Part shown: positions 43,646 through 53,005 of the stretch, one piece after another | Layout: each line of letters opens with the position of its first letter | Numbering within the stretch: position 1 is the first letter of the stretch | Source: Cudoniella acicularis | Taxonomy: Eukaryota > Ascomycota > Leotiomycetes > Helotiales > Helotiaceae | DNA: 53,005 bases | Reading direction: 5' to 3' | Assembly: GCA_013054445.1 (NCBI GenBank) | Contig: JAAMPI010000195.1 | Coordinates: forward strand, 1-53,005 | Program-made: the position numbers and the translations under genes | Notes under the pieces: generated by a model | The model's database searches: none | Told to the model about the DNA's origin: nothing | What the model saw: the letters and a program-made list of their open reading frames with translations, nothing else

Positions 43646-44735
43646 TTTGCTCGACAAATTTTGAGTATGTGGGGAAAAGAGGTGACGAGGAGAACAAAAT
43701 AAAAGAGTCTTATGATAAGGCTAGGTCGGTCTTTAAATCCAGGCTTTACAAACTGGAGCTTCTGGATTTTGCCGTCCGTGTGTGAAGAGGCTTGAGAAGG
43801 CTTGCAGTAAAAATCACGAAACCCAGTTGACAAAGCCATCGAGCGCAACGGCCTGTGCTGTACAGGAAAACACCATCCCAAACCCGGTAAAAAAGCGACT
43901 ATCTGAAAAAAGCTCAGGTTTTCTTGTTGCAATCTCAGCTACATACTTAATGTAATAGTATAAATGAGTAATAGCCACGAAAGTGCCTTCGCGGGTTTGA
44001 CCTCGAATTCGATACGAAGTATGCAGGAGGGGTTTAAATTCAAGGGGATGTCTTAGAAGAAAAAGGAAAGTTACTGCTTTATGAGTGGTTAATGGACGTG
44101 CGGTGCTACTGAGCCTTGTGCGACGATGCAGTGATCGCTATACATTATAGAGCGAGCGGGCATGATTGATTTGATTTGATTTGATTTGATTCACTCTTTG
44201 GCAAACGCACTTCACTTCATCACGACGTCGTGACTAGTAATCAGACCATGTCCTTCGTGAAGTTCTCAAACTAGCTTGAGTCCGAGAAATCGCACATGGT
44301 TTTCAAACCCTCTTCTGATCAGAATGTAGAGAAAGGCGATGCAAGCGTTCTGAAAAGGAAAAACAACCAGAGATTTATTGACCCGCACGGATGACTGCAA
44401 CTATTGTAAATAGCAAGAGGAAGTCCACAGAAGGATATCATTCAACGCCGTTGTGTTTGGTCACTTGACAGCTGACCCGGATTCTAGTTGCCAAGCCTAT
44501 GGTTGCGCGTTGGTGGCCAACGAAGGCTTTGGGCTGATATTGTAATTGTTGTGCTCGGCCTTCGGAACTTGGAAAGGTCGTGAAAGGATAACACGGTACA
44601 TCCTACGGCCATCTCAAGCAAGAAGAGGAGCCGAAGATCATCCCAGGTTCATGCAAGTTGTGATAGCTATACGCCGCCAATAATATGGTAAAGTGAGCTA
44701 GATAAATTCTACTGCTGGCCCCTTCATGACCAATC
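43646..44735. other. Intergenic with a short microsatellite
   Basis: Spacer upstream of the glycoprotein and downstream of the HET gene. It contains a (TTTGA) repeat of about five units at 44164-44192. No gene supported. Confidence 0.45.
44164..44192. repeat. TTTGA microsatellite
   Basis: About five tandem copies of the pentamer GATTT, visible directly in the sequence. Confidence 0.8.
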
Positions 44736-47109
44736 TCAGACTATATGGACAAGACTAGACTTCGTAAACTGAAAAGTGTTTTCCTGGAAATAATCCATCA
44801 AAAAAGTACCAACACGTCGAAAGACCGTAGGTCTCAGTCGCAACTTCTGAGCCACAGCTTCACGTCTCCGGAGCTTGACTGGAGTGAGAGCGAGTCCAGA
44901 CACCATGTCCTTGCTCGAGAATATGCAAATCTTGAGAAGGAAGATCTCCTTAGGTTCCGGTTCGGTGGTGTCAAATGTTACTGTGCCGATGGTTTCTTCG
45001 GGAGGAAGTGCTGACCGGAACTGACGACGACTTCCGCCCCATTCATCAAAGTCTGGATCTAGTTCTCTCTTTGGCCACCATGAAATATCGACCGTGCAAC
45101 GCGCTTCGGCACCCAGATTGGCTTTCATCAACGGTCCTCGAATGACTAACTCCCCTCCTACGACCTCCCCAAATGGCGCTTTGGGATTTTTTAGTTTCAT
45201 TTTGCAATCCACCAATGAAATGTCATTCTCTGCCTCATCAGTAGCCATCCTAACATCTGCATCCATAGAAGCCCATGACCACGATGGAGCTCTGTACGGA
45301 GTGACGCGAGGGGGGCAGCGTTCTTGTGAAGGGTAAGGAGCAACAGGAGCCCACATTAAATCCGTTGGCAAGTTAGATATCCAGAGTCCGGCAGCGTATT
45401 TATCGCCCGTCAGCCTGTGGTATTCTTGGGCAAGGCCAGAAAGCGCTGGAAGCTTGTCGGAGCCGACCGTAAGATTGCATTTTGAGTAAGTTTCTGTTAT
45501 ATGAGACCAGTCGATTTTCGCGGATCCGTTCAAGAACGATTGTTGGGGAGAAGGCGAAAATACTGCTGGGTTAAGTTGTTGAGGAAGTTTGTCTGAAATG
45601 CTCATCCCATTCATGATGTAGGTTTTGTGACATCGAAAGACGAGACGATCCCTTCCGTAGAACAATACACGAGGCGAGAGCAGGCGTTCTTGAAGAGCCC
45701 AGGCGCGTTTGTAGATAGTCTCTTCATCCTCTCTCCATTCACCATTTTGCTTTGACAAAGACAGTGTCCCTAAAATACCATCAGGACCGCGGTACGGAAG
45801 CTTCAGTACGAACGTTTCATAGATTGTGGCGCTCCCATCCATCTCTACAGATTTGCTAGAGCTGGCTTCCGTATCAAGTCGAGGTACTGGTTGACCGAGT
45901 AGAGATGACTGCAGTTCTCTTTCTCGCACAGCTGTGGAATTAAGAACAGTCGACCTTTGAGACTTTGCAAATATCCCTAGGCGAACTGCTGTCGATGCGC
46001 GTTTCCTTCTAGTCTCCTCACTTTCCACAAGTGGCAGCTGACGTTTCGAGCGATCTTCAAGAAATCCTTGATAACAAGAACTTGAGTGCGCTGCAATTAT
46101 AGTCACGAAAGCGTTTTTATAAACTTGTGCCATAGTAGCCATTTCTACTTCTTTGTCAGGGGTCGAATCTTGCAAGATGCAAATCGCATCAACCCAAAGA
46201 AACTGTAATCCCATCTCGCGAGTGACCCTTACTGCATCCTGAAGAGTTTGTGGCAATGTTGATAATTTAAAGCTCTTCATCCGACCATCGATATTCAGAG
46301 ACGTTGTTGCATCTGCTTGAGGCCCACCCCAGCAGTAACTTAGAGCCGCATAATCTGCTCGTTGTCTCGTTGAGGAGGAAAGTTTCATCAGATCATTATC
46401 ATGAAGTGACGAGACATCGATGACTCTGGTGGGCAGAAAAGGGGTTGCATGCTTTGGACAGTCGGCGTGCACATCAATATTTTGCGTGCAAGCTTGAAGC
46501 CATTTTTTAGCTCTAAAAAAGCTTCGCTGCGATGCGACGAAAGGATCGACGTCTCTCGAGGTGAGCCACTTGGCAGCCGGGCCACCTGATCACGAGTGTA
46601 AGTTGAAGATATTGAGGAGGGGTTTATAGACCAAGTGGGATTTTGGTCACTTTACCTTCATCGGCATGGGCAAAGAATTGCAGACTCTTCGGCTTCCTTG
46701 ATGCTGTTTGCTGTAATGTAGACTCTTCAGGCGCTTTAGATCCACTTGGCCTCTCTGACTGCACACGAACGGCACGAATATCATAGTGCGGCTTTAGTTC
46801 GCTGACATCAAAAATATGTTTAAATGCTTGAGAATCATACACGAGCTCGTGAGTTTTCCCGTCATCTCCCTTGACCCAACACAACAGTTGGCAAAGTAAG
46901 CAGCCATTCTGTGCAGACTGAACATGCTCATCGGCCAGTCGTTTGCTTTCGAATCTGAAGCTTCCAACTGGAAGACGATCTTCTCGTGGAATGCCTCTCG
47001 GGATAACGTCCAAGACCTGTTGAATAATCCAATGCTCTGTCTCGATGATCTCGTCCGAGGCCGGCAACACAACGGCAATTTGGAGACAAGAAGAGCACAG
47101 ATCTGACAT
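44736..47109 (-). CDS. HET-domain protein (heterokaryon incompatibility)
   Basis: Two exons, 47109-46632 and 46585-44736, join in phase across a 46-bp intron (GTCTAT...GATCAG), giving 775 residues with no stop. The N-terminal 160 residues carry the Cys-rich lead-in GCLLCQLLCWVKG. The HET domain begins YAALSYCWGG (residues 238-247), with WVDAICILQD near 290 and QVYKNAFVTIIAAHSSSC near 313. The C-terminal third has RAWALQERLLSPRVLFYGRD and SWSWASMD, also characteristic of this class. HET proteins trigger cell death after fusion of unlike individuals; recognition specificity cannot be read from sequence. The start is the ATG of MSDLCSSC. Confidence 0.92.
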
Positions 47110-48113
47110 TGAAAACAACTCCCTTGCCGATCAAGATTCGCCACTTTGCATTTGGGAACGGCAGAAAAGAGCCCGAGTTGGCAAATGGCTTTTGGAGACG
47201 TTGCGCGATATGAAAATTTCCGGGTGCGGCTTAATGCGTTGTCCTGGGCTGGATCAGTGTGAGGCAGAAGTCGACGAGACTTGATCAGAACAGAGATGTC
47301 TTCTCTTCTTATCCATGTTCTGCAGCGCTCGAGTCCAGCTAGCAGCCGCTAAACTGCACACATGAGCTGAAGACTTGAAGGTCATCTTGGCCAGACCACG
47401 GAAGGGCTGAAGAGGCTTTTGATCGTCACCAGGGAAGATGCCTCGAGCGATGTTGGTGCGTACATTGCAAAGTTGCAAAGTTGCAACTTGTAAACCCACA
47501 ACCCACACACGGAACCGGATAAAACGATGCAGTGATGAAAGTTGAGTGGGCTCAGTGGAGAGGAGAGAACTGTTTGAGCGAGACGGCTGCGGGCGGGAAC
47601 AACTTGCTCCGGCACTGGAGAGGAACGGAGCTTCTGGCAATCCAAGCGTTTTTCCGACAACAATAAAAGTGGAACATCCATGCCGCCGAGCCAAGCAGCA
47701 GTAAATTAATAGGAGGAGATTTTGATGATCAGATGCTGGAAAGGAAAGGGGTGAAAAGAACCCTTTTTGCGGCCGTACTGAGAGACATCAGAAGCCTAAA
47801 AGGGCAGTTGGGTTAAATTAAATACAGTTTATAGATTTTTGTGTGGGAAATAAATAGGTAATAGTCCGCAACAAAGGCAGCGGCTGCAAACAGTCCAAGC
47901 GTCGCCTGCGACCACTGGCTACCTGCATTTAAAGTTGCAGGCGCGCTAACTAGCGGCCTTGTGCTTCTGCCTCTAAGCGAGGCCCTGGTTCTGGTGAACT
48001 CTTGGCGGTCTCGTTTTGGCGAAATGTTTCAAAGATCTTGAACCTGAACATTTCACCAAGAGGGAACATATCCAGCTGCTACTTGACTGTATCAGCGTGT
48101 GTTTTTGCCCACC
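47110..48113. other. Divergent intergenic region, HET and RRM genes
   Basis: About 1 kb between divergent starts. The minus frame at 47254-47694 shows no family resemblance. The start of the RRM gene has a good context (CACCATGG). I see nothing else definable. Confidence 0.4.
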
Positions 48114-49809
48114 ATGGCCCAGGGAACCGTGACTCTCGACAAGGTCTATTTTGAAACATTGCTAAGAAGGTAAGCTGAGAAGATCGGCTTTTCCAACATG
48201 TTGGAGGCGCGTGTGCCAGTCGGCTTCCCATTGCTAACGAGTTACCCCACAAAATAGAGCACAATTTGTACGTCTGCCACTACCTGGAGACCTCGATGAA
48301 TATCTCTAATTAATTCCTTCAATCTAGCATACATCAGGTGTTGACTTTACTACTCCTGTCGACGTCCCAACCGTGACAATTCCCAAAGCCGATCATGACA
48401 ATCTGGTACGGAACCCTTGAGCGCCCTCCATGGAACTTCAGTTGCTGATAGCTTTCTAGCTGAGCTCTGCTCGTCAATATGGTATGCCGGCCTTCATTCT
48501 CAATATCTTGACAATGATGTTCGCCATTTCAATTATTGGTTAACAATTTTAACAGCCAACCTTCGTCGCAACCTCTTCAGAGGAGGCATAGCAGAGGAAA
48601 CACTTGCAGTCAGTCATGATCCTCTTTGATTTCAACCTTTCTCTGCTTTTTTATGAGCTAACCTTTGCCATCCAGGTATTAATCAAAGACGATGCTCCAG
48701 TCCACGAGAATGGAGACGCACCGGTTCACACAGCAGTCGAAGAAAACCCTGAAGGCGGAGCCTTTCTGACCCAACAATCAGCATCGACAATACAAGGCAA
48801 TGGTGGGCAAGACTATACCTTCGGACGAAATGCTAATTACACTCCCCGAAACACCGACCTACGACAGCGAGACACAAATGGTTTCCACAATCATTCCCAG
48901 GCCAATGATGACTTCTCATTCATGCCGGACGGACCAGATGGCTTTTATGACGGAGGCAGCGGCAACAATGATTCTCAGACAAAAAACACAACGCCAACAG
49001 TACGAAAAGTTTGCGAAGCGAACTGTCCAACTCGCCAATCTGCCAGATTCTACAACGCATTCGGACATTGTGGAAGTAGTACGAGGAGGTATGCTACTGG
49101 ACATCTACCTGCGTACTCACGATCGCACGGCCAGTGTTTCCTTTCTCGAGGAGGCTCATGCTCAGGAGTTCTTTCGCCATGTCAAACGTCATGATCTCTA
49201 TGTTCGAGGAAAAAGGGTACGAAAGGAATTCAAGAAAGAAAAGGAATGTTTGCTGATAACTTGCAGGTTGAGATTCGATGGAACGATCGCCAATTTATCT
49301 TGCCAGGACATGTCGCTAATAAAATTGCCATCGGTGCCACAAGAAATCTGGTCATTCAAAACCGCAGCCCAAAACATACTGAGGAGGCCATTCGGGATGA
49401 TCTGGAGCACATACACAACCTTGTTGTCATTAAGGTCGCTTTCAGCGGCCAAAACGCATATATTTCCACAAATTCTGTTCATAATGCCATGTTTGCGCGT
49501 ACCTGTATGATGAGCCGCTCGTAAGTACTTATTGTCCCGTTTTGACTTTTAAAGGACTCTACTCACCTTCATAGGACGTACAAAGGTTCTAAGATCGAGT
49601 GGGATAGCGACGAATGTGCTGCACCTCTGGAGAGACCTCAATACCGGAGAGAAAATGCTCAACCCAAGAAGAAGGATGCCCCTGTAATGAACCGCTTCGA
49701 GCTTCTCAACATGGATGGGGACGAAGGCTCTGTAGAAGATGATGAGCACGACACGAGTGGCCTTTCATTTCCCACGATTATGTCTGCAACTGCTGGCGTA
49801 TTTGCTTAA
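48114..49809 (+). CDS. RRM-type RNA-binding protein, Nrd1-like (one frameshift)
   Basis: Eight exons by phase: 48114-48169, 48258-48267 (10 nt), 48328-48405, 48460-48481 (22 nt), 48556-48608, 48676-49216, 49267-49520 and 49575-49809, about 415 residues. The N-terminus (MAQGTVTLDKVYFETLLR) and QYANLRRNLFRGGIAEETL resemble fungal RNA-binding proteins annotated as negative regulator of differentiation (Nrd1) homologues. RRM-like modules follow: KRTVQLANLPDSTTHSDIV to VKRHDLYVRGKR, and NLVIQNRSPKHTEEAIRDDL to TYKGSKIEWDSDECAAPL. The end has NRFELLNMDGDEG. A low-complexity linker in exon 6 shifts frame at the A run 48981-48986; phases close exactly if it is one A shorter. It is probably functional with a sequence error. 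Confidence 0.82.
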
Positions 49810-50407
49810 GTTTTCATTTAGATCTGTCTTTGACCTCAGGGTCATCGCAGGAAGATTATATTTTCCCAAAGGCTGACAGGTTCGTCATGGAGGGTAATTA
49901 TCCGGCGTTGGGCGGCGTTTTCCTCTGGAAAGTGGGTAGTAATGTTCAGATACCCTAGATCCGTCTGTCTGCTGCTGGTTCTGAATACCCCCCAAAATTG
50001 CATTTGCTATGTTAGGCTTGGTATGGGCTGCTTCGGTTTGCAAGGACATGGGTTGTAGAGTATTACATCGAGGATCGCTATTTGGTGTTAATACAGGAAA
50101 CTCTTGATGTCAGGAGGAAAGAGTACATGTGGACAAGAATGAAGCACTTTACAAACAAAGCGGAGCTCCGTACCGGTATTTGCATGCCAATATGATGAAG
50201 ATTTGCCTTGGCAAGATTCCTCGGCTCGGGGATAGGCTTATCGATTACCGTATCGTGGTGACGAATCCAGGAACGAAGCGGGACTCGTTTCACCTCCACC
50301 AACCACATGAGCCCAACCCGCCTCTCGCCCTAAATCCATCTTTCATACAATAACACCCTCATGACAATGTGATCGCGACCGCAGCGTCGGCTTTGGCTTT
50401 ACCACCA
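49810..50407. other. Intergenic between co-oriented genes
   Basis: Contains the RRM gene 3' end and the promoter of the Golgi pH regulator gene. The plus frame at 50129-50353 has no family resemblance. A short ATG-ACA-ATG-TGA upstream frame (50361) precedes the next start codon. Confidence 0.4.
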
Positions 50408-52069
50408 ATGCTCCCTTCAGATAAATGTGACGATGCCTGCACTATGCCAGGCACTGCAGCGGCGCATCAGAGTCGCAGTCTCAGCTCCTCCTCTGTCTCA
50501 ACAATCGCATTCTCCTCGATTCCTCTCACCGCAACCTTCCTCCTCGTCAACCTCTTCGTCCTGTACAAGGTCTTTCCTATAGTTGCAGGGCTTCAGCACT
50601 CGAAAGACGACCAAGAGCATTACCTTCCCAGCGATGCGCCTCCGAGTTTGCGACAGAAGCATGCAGAGCATGGCGCAAAGAGTCCAAGAAGGCGGGTCAT
50701 CGCCATATCGTTCTCGGCCACGATAGCACTTGCTGCTGTTCTTGCAGAGTTGATTCTCTGCGAGATCTCCAATACTTTAGATCCTGCTGCTCGAGCTCTC
50801 GCGCTCAAAGTGGTTGTGCCAACCCTCTTATTCCTCCTCGTCGGCTTAATGCCATTCCTCGAATTACAATCTATCGTGGCTGGATCTGGCTGGAGCTTTT
50901 CAAGAACTGAAAGTGGGAGGGTACCCAGGACGCCGTGGATTCTTCAACTGTTTGGCTTTACTATTTGGATTACGGGGTTCTGGTGGCTGGGGAAAGGAAT
51001 ACCGGGAACCTATATACACACAATGGCGTCTCAACCCGGTAAGGGACTCAGCGAAGCATGTGTAGAACGAGTCGGAATCATTGGGGTATCTCTCATGGCA
51101 CTGCTTTCCGGGTTCGCAGCGGTATCGAATCCTTGGCAGACGTTTGGGGCAAAGACTCGACCGGTTACTGAGGCGGATGTTACCCGTAAACAGGCTGGTT
51201 TGGATGCCACGAACGACATGCTAGTTGCTAAGAAGAGCCGTCTTCGTGCCCTTCAACGAAAATTAAAGGATACCCCAGCTGAAGGATTCATGACCAAGGT
51301 CATGGGCACTATTCGGGGTTCAGCAGATACCCAAGAGCTCAAAGCTCTCGAACTCGAAATCTCGGGCCTAACTTCTATGGCCCAGAGTCTCTCAAGCTCT
51401 CTCAACATTCTCCAAAGCCGACTAGCTTCGAATCAAAGAGCTTCTTCACCACTGGGCAAGCTCTTCTTAACACCAGCCTCCTATGGCTTCTCCCTATACT
51501 GTATCTACCGCATCCTCAGTACCTCCCTGACTACTCTCCGGCATATACTCTTTCCTTCCCCGGACTCCTCGACATTTACATCCTCAGCCACAGATCCCAT
51601 AAATCGTGTACTCTCCCTTCTCGCAAAACACGTCGACCCAACGCTCGACCAACTCGCCTGGTCCCGCCAAATATCCTTCCTCCTTTCCGGAATAATCCTC
51701 TTGGCCTCCTTTAGCAGCGTCCTCCAAACCTTCCATATGATCACCAAACTCTCGCCCTCCCTCCTCTACCAAGCACAAGCCAACCTCGCCCTCATCATCG
51801 CGCAAATATCAGCAACCTACGTGATTTCTAGTGCCCTACTACTACGCAGTAATCTTCCCTCCGAAATGAAGAGCGTAGTCAGCGACGCACTAGGCAGTCC
51901 CCTAGAACCAGGATTCGTGGAGCGCTGGTTCGATGGGTGGTTTCTGGTGGCGAGTTTGGGTACTGCGGGTGGAATATGGATAGGCAGGCAATGGGGAAGT
52001 TTTGGACGGGATTGGGACGATTGGAATGTTTTTGAGGGAGATGTGGAGATGGGTCAGAAAAGAAGTTGA
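50408..52069 (+). CDS. Golgi pH regulator (GPHR/GPR89 family)
   Basis: An intronless 553-residue protein from the ATG at 50408 (MLPSDKCDDACTMPG). GPHR proteins are Golgi/ER membrane proteins linked to counter-ion conductance and lumenal acidification; plant relatives were proposed as GTG abscisic-acid receptors. About nine hydrophobic spans are visible, including LTATFLLVNLFVLYKVFPIV, VIAISFSATIALAAVLAELI, VVVPTLLFLLVGLMPFLELQ, FGFTIWITGFWWLGKGIP and VGIIGVSLMALLSGFAAVSN. A charged coiled-coil-like region (about 255-335) and the conserved PWQTFG segment separate the first five from the last four (SYGFSLYCIYRIL, ISFLLSGIILLASFSSV, LALIIAQISATYVISSALLL, FLVASLGTAGGIWIG). The length is usual for filamentous fungi. 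AATAAA lies 90 bp downstream of the stop. Confidence 0.92.
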   Translation: MLPSDKCDDACTMPGTAAAHQSRSLSSSSVSTIAFSSIPLTATFLLVNLFVLYKVFPIVAGLQHSKDDQEHYLPSDAPPSLRQKHAEHGAKSPRRRVIAISFSATIALAAVLAELILCEISNTLDPAARALALKVVVPTLLFLLVGLMPFLELQSIVAGSGWSFSRTESGRVPRTPWILQLFGFTIWITGFWWLGKGIPGTYIHTMASQPGKGLSEACVERVGIIGVSLMALLSGFAAVSNPWQTFGAKTRPVTEADVTRKQAGLDATNDMLVAKKSRLRALQRKLKDTPAEGFMTKVMGTIRGSADTQELKALELEISGLTSMAQSLSSSLNILQSRLASNQRASSPLGKLFLTPASYGFSLYCIYRILSTSLTTLRHILFPSPDSSTFTSSATDPINRVLSLLAKHVDPTLDQLAWSRQISFLLSGIILLASFSSVLQTFHMITKLSPSLLYQAQANLALIIAQISATYVISSALLLRSNLPSEMKSVVSDALGSPLEPGFVERWFDGWFLVASLGTAGGIWIGRQWGSFGRDWDDWNVFEGDVEMGQKRS

Positions 52070-53005
52070 TAACTTCTTCTATAGATAGATGTGACTTTGG
52101 CGTTTGGTGGGCTTGGAGGGATTGATGATGTCTTATGTGAATATGAATAGTGAAAGAGAATAAATGTATATATGTCTATGACTATGTTTATGGTTTCTGT
52201 TCCCCTCTTTCTAGGCATGGTAGATATCCTTTAAGTGAAGACGGGTGTGCTGAGCAGTGCTGCAGCTACAAAGCTTTCTCTTTTTCCAAGAGTACTCGAG
52301 GATCGGAAATAAAAACAAAGTTCTCAGTTGATAAATGGCAGGACCCGGCTTGGAGCCGAGAAAGGACCTCTGTTTACAGTGTGCGGTGTTACTGGGCTCT
52401 GAGAACAAAAAAACTGAATTGTATCGCGAGTGCGTGTTGACAGTCTTATGTGGGAAGGGGAAGCAAATTCATGTAATGGCAATAAGATTTATCTATAACA
52501 GCAAATCCAGTCATGACAACAGACTTTTACTAACGATAATAATATTGTTCGCTATATGTTCAAACTTGCAAATGGTTCGAAAAACCAGCTGAAAACCCCA
52601 ATTTTGCAAGAAACTCCGCAACCCATAACATACTCGTCGGCTTACTTCACCCATCCATTCATTCAGGCCGATTGACTCTAACCCTAACCTTAAGCCTATA
52701 CGATCCGAAGGCGTGAGGAAAAACCCCCAAGTAAATAAGTATTAAGCTCCAACATTTCATCCCATAATTTAGCATGCCAATTCGAATGAACGAGGCCGAG
52801 AAAAACTACTCAGCATTCTCCTAAACGAGTCCAAGCCTCCAGAATCCTTCATGGTGGGGCTGAAACTCGATACACAGCTTTTGCTGCACATCGCAGTTTT
52901 CAGGGACCCCGCACCTCGGAATTCGCACTCTGCGGGAGGCAAGGAGGGGACCGGACCAGTGTTCTGGGAAGTTTTGAGTATATAGGAAGCCAATTCCGCA
53001 CCTCA
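52070..53005. other. 3' flank, nothing recognised
   Basis: After an AATAAA at 52159-52164, the likely polyadenylation region of the GPHR gene, the sequence to the window end shows only short frames on both strands without family resemblance. The frame at 52769-52993 on the minus strand is unsupported. Confidence 0.45.

Noticed and set aside
44164..44192. CRISPR-like or regulatory repeat array
   Set aside because: Perfect pentamer tandem without spacers; an ordinary microsatellite in a eukaryote.
44745..45336. Plus-strand frames opposite the HET gene
   Set aside because: They are complementary-strand shadows of a long conserved coding sequence.
48414..48657. A separate small gene at 48417-48629
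   Set aside because: It is intronic plus exon sequence of the RRM gene read through splice sites; exons 4 and 5 explain the conserved parts.

Overview
The window is nuclear DNA from a filamentous ascomycete. Supporting signs are short introns of about 50-110 bp with GTAAGT/GTACGT-type donors, fungus-specific families (HET, NACHT-ankyrin, TmpA, Golgi pH regulator, fungal tyrosinase), and transposons carrying CpA-to-TpA damage typical of repeat-induced point mutation (RIP). A leotiomycete is my best guess, based only on remembered resemblance of several proteins; I could not search.

Layout. Positions 1-8670 hold Ty3/gypsy-type LTR retrotransposon DNA on the minus strand. One complete unit (1575-8670) has two LTRs, gag, protease-RT-RNaseH-integrase-chromodomain and, between pol and the 3' LTR, an extra reading frame resembling the fungal DUF7924 family. 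A second unit (1-1574) shares the middle LTR, so the elements are head-to-tail. Positions 9.9-13.2 kb carry a divergent pair, a DJ-1/PfpI protein and an intracellular tyrosinase. A secreted histidine acid phosphatase (14.1-16.0 kb) is intact except for one homopolymer frameshift. Positions 18.5-33 kb are a gene graveyard: a truncated membrane glycoprotein, a decayed alpha/beta hydrolase, a decayed NACHT-ankyrin NLR, two Tc1-like transposons (one splitting a membrane-protein gene), a broken HET-type gene, a solo LTR, and MITE and foldback elements. Positions 34.4-36.4 kb hold an intact 10-exon TmpA-like gene. After a further repeat-rich gap come a small secreted protein with an in-frame stop, an ankyrin protein, a membrane glycoprotein with an in-frame stop, an intact HET protein (44.7-47.1 kb), an RRM protein with a 10-nt micro-exon (48.1-49.8 kb) and a Golgi pH regulator (50.4-52.1 kb).

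The genes do not form one pathway. The most coherent theme is nonself recognition (one intact HET, one broken HET, one broken NLR, ankyrin proteins) in a transposon-rich, fast-decaying region beside conserved housekeeping genes on the right. The main discovery candidate is the DUF7924-like gene inside the LTR element. A second is a family of small TIR elements with 3-bp TAA/TTA target duplications. All splice models were built by hand from reading-frame phase and remembered family sequence.
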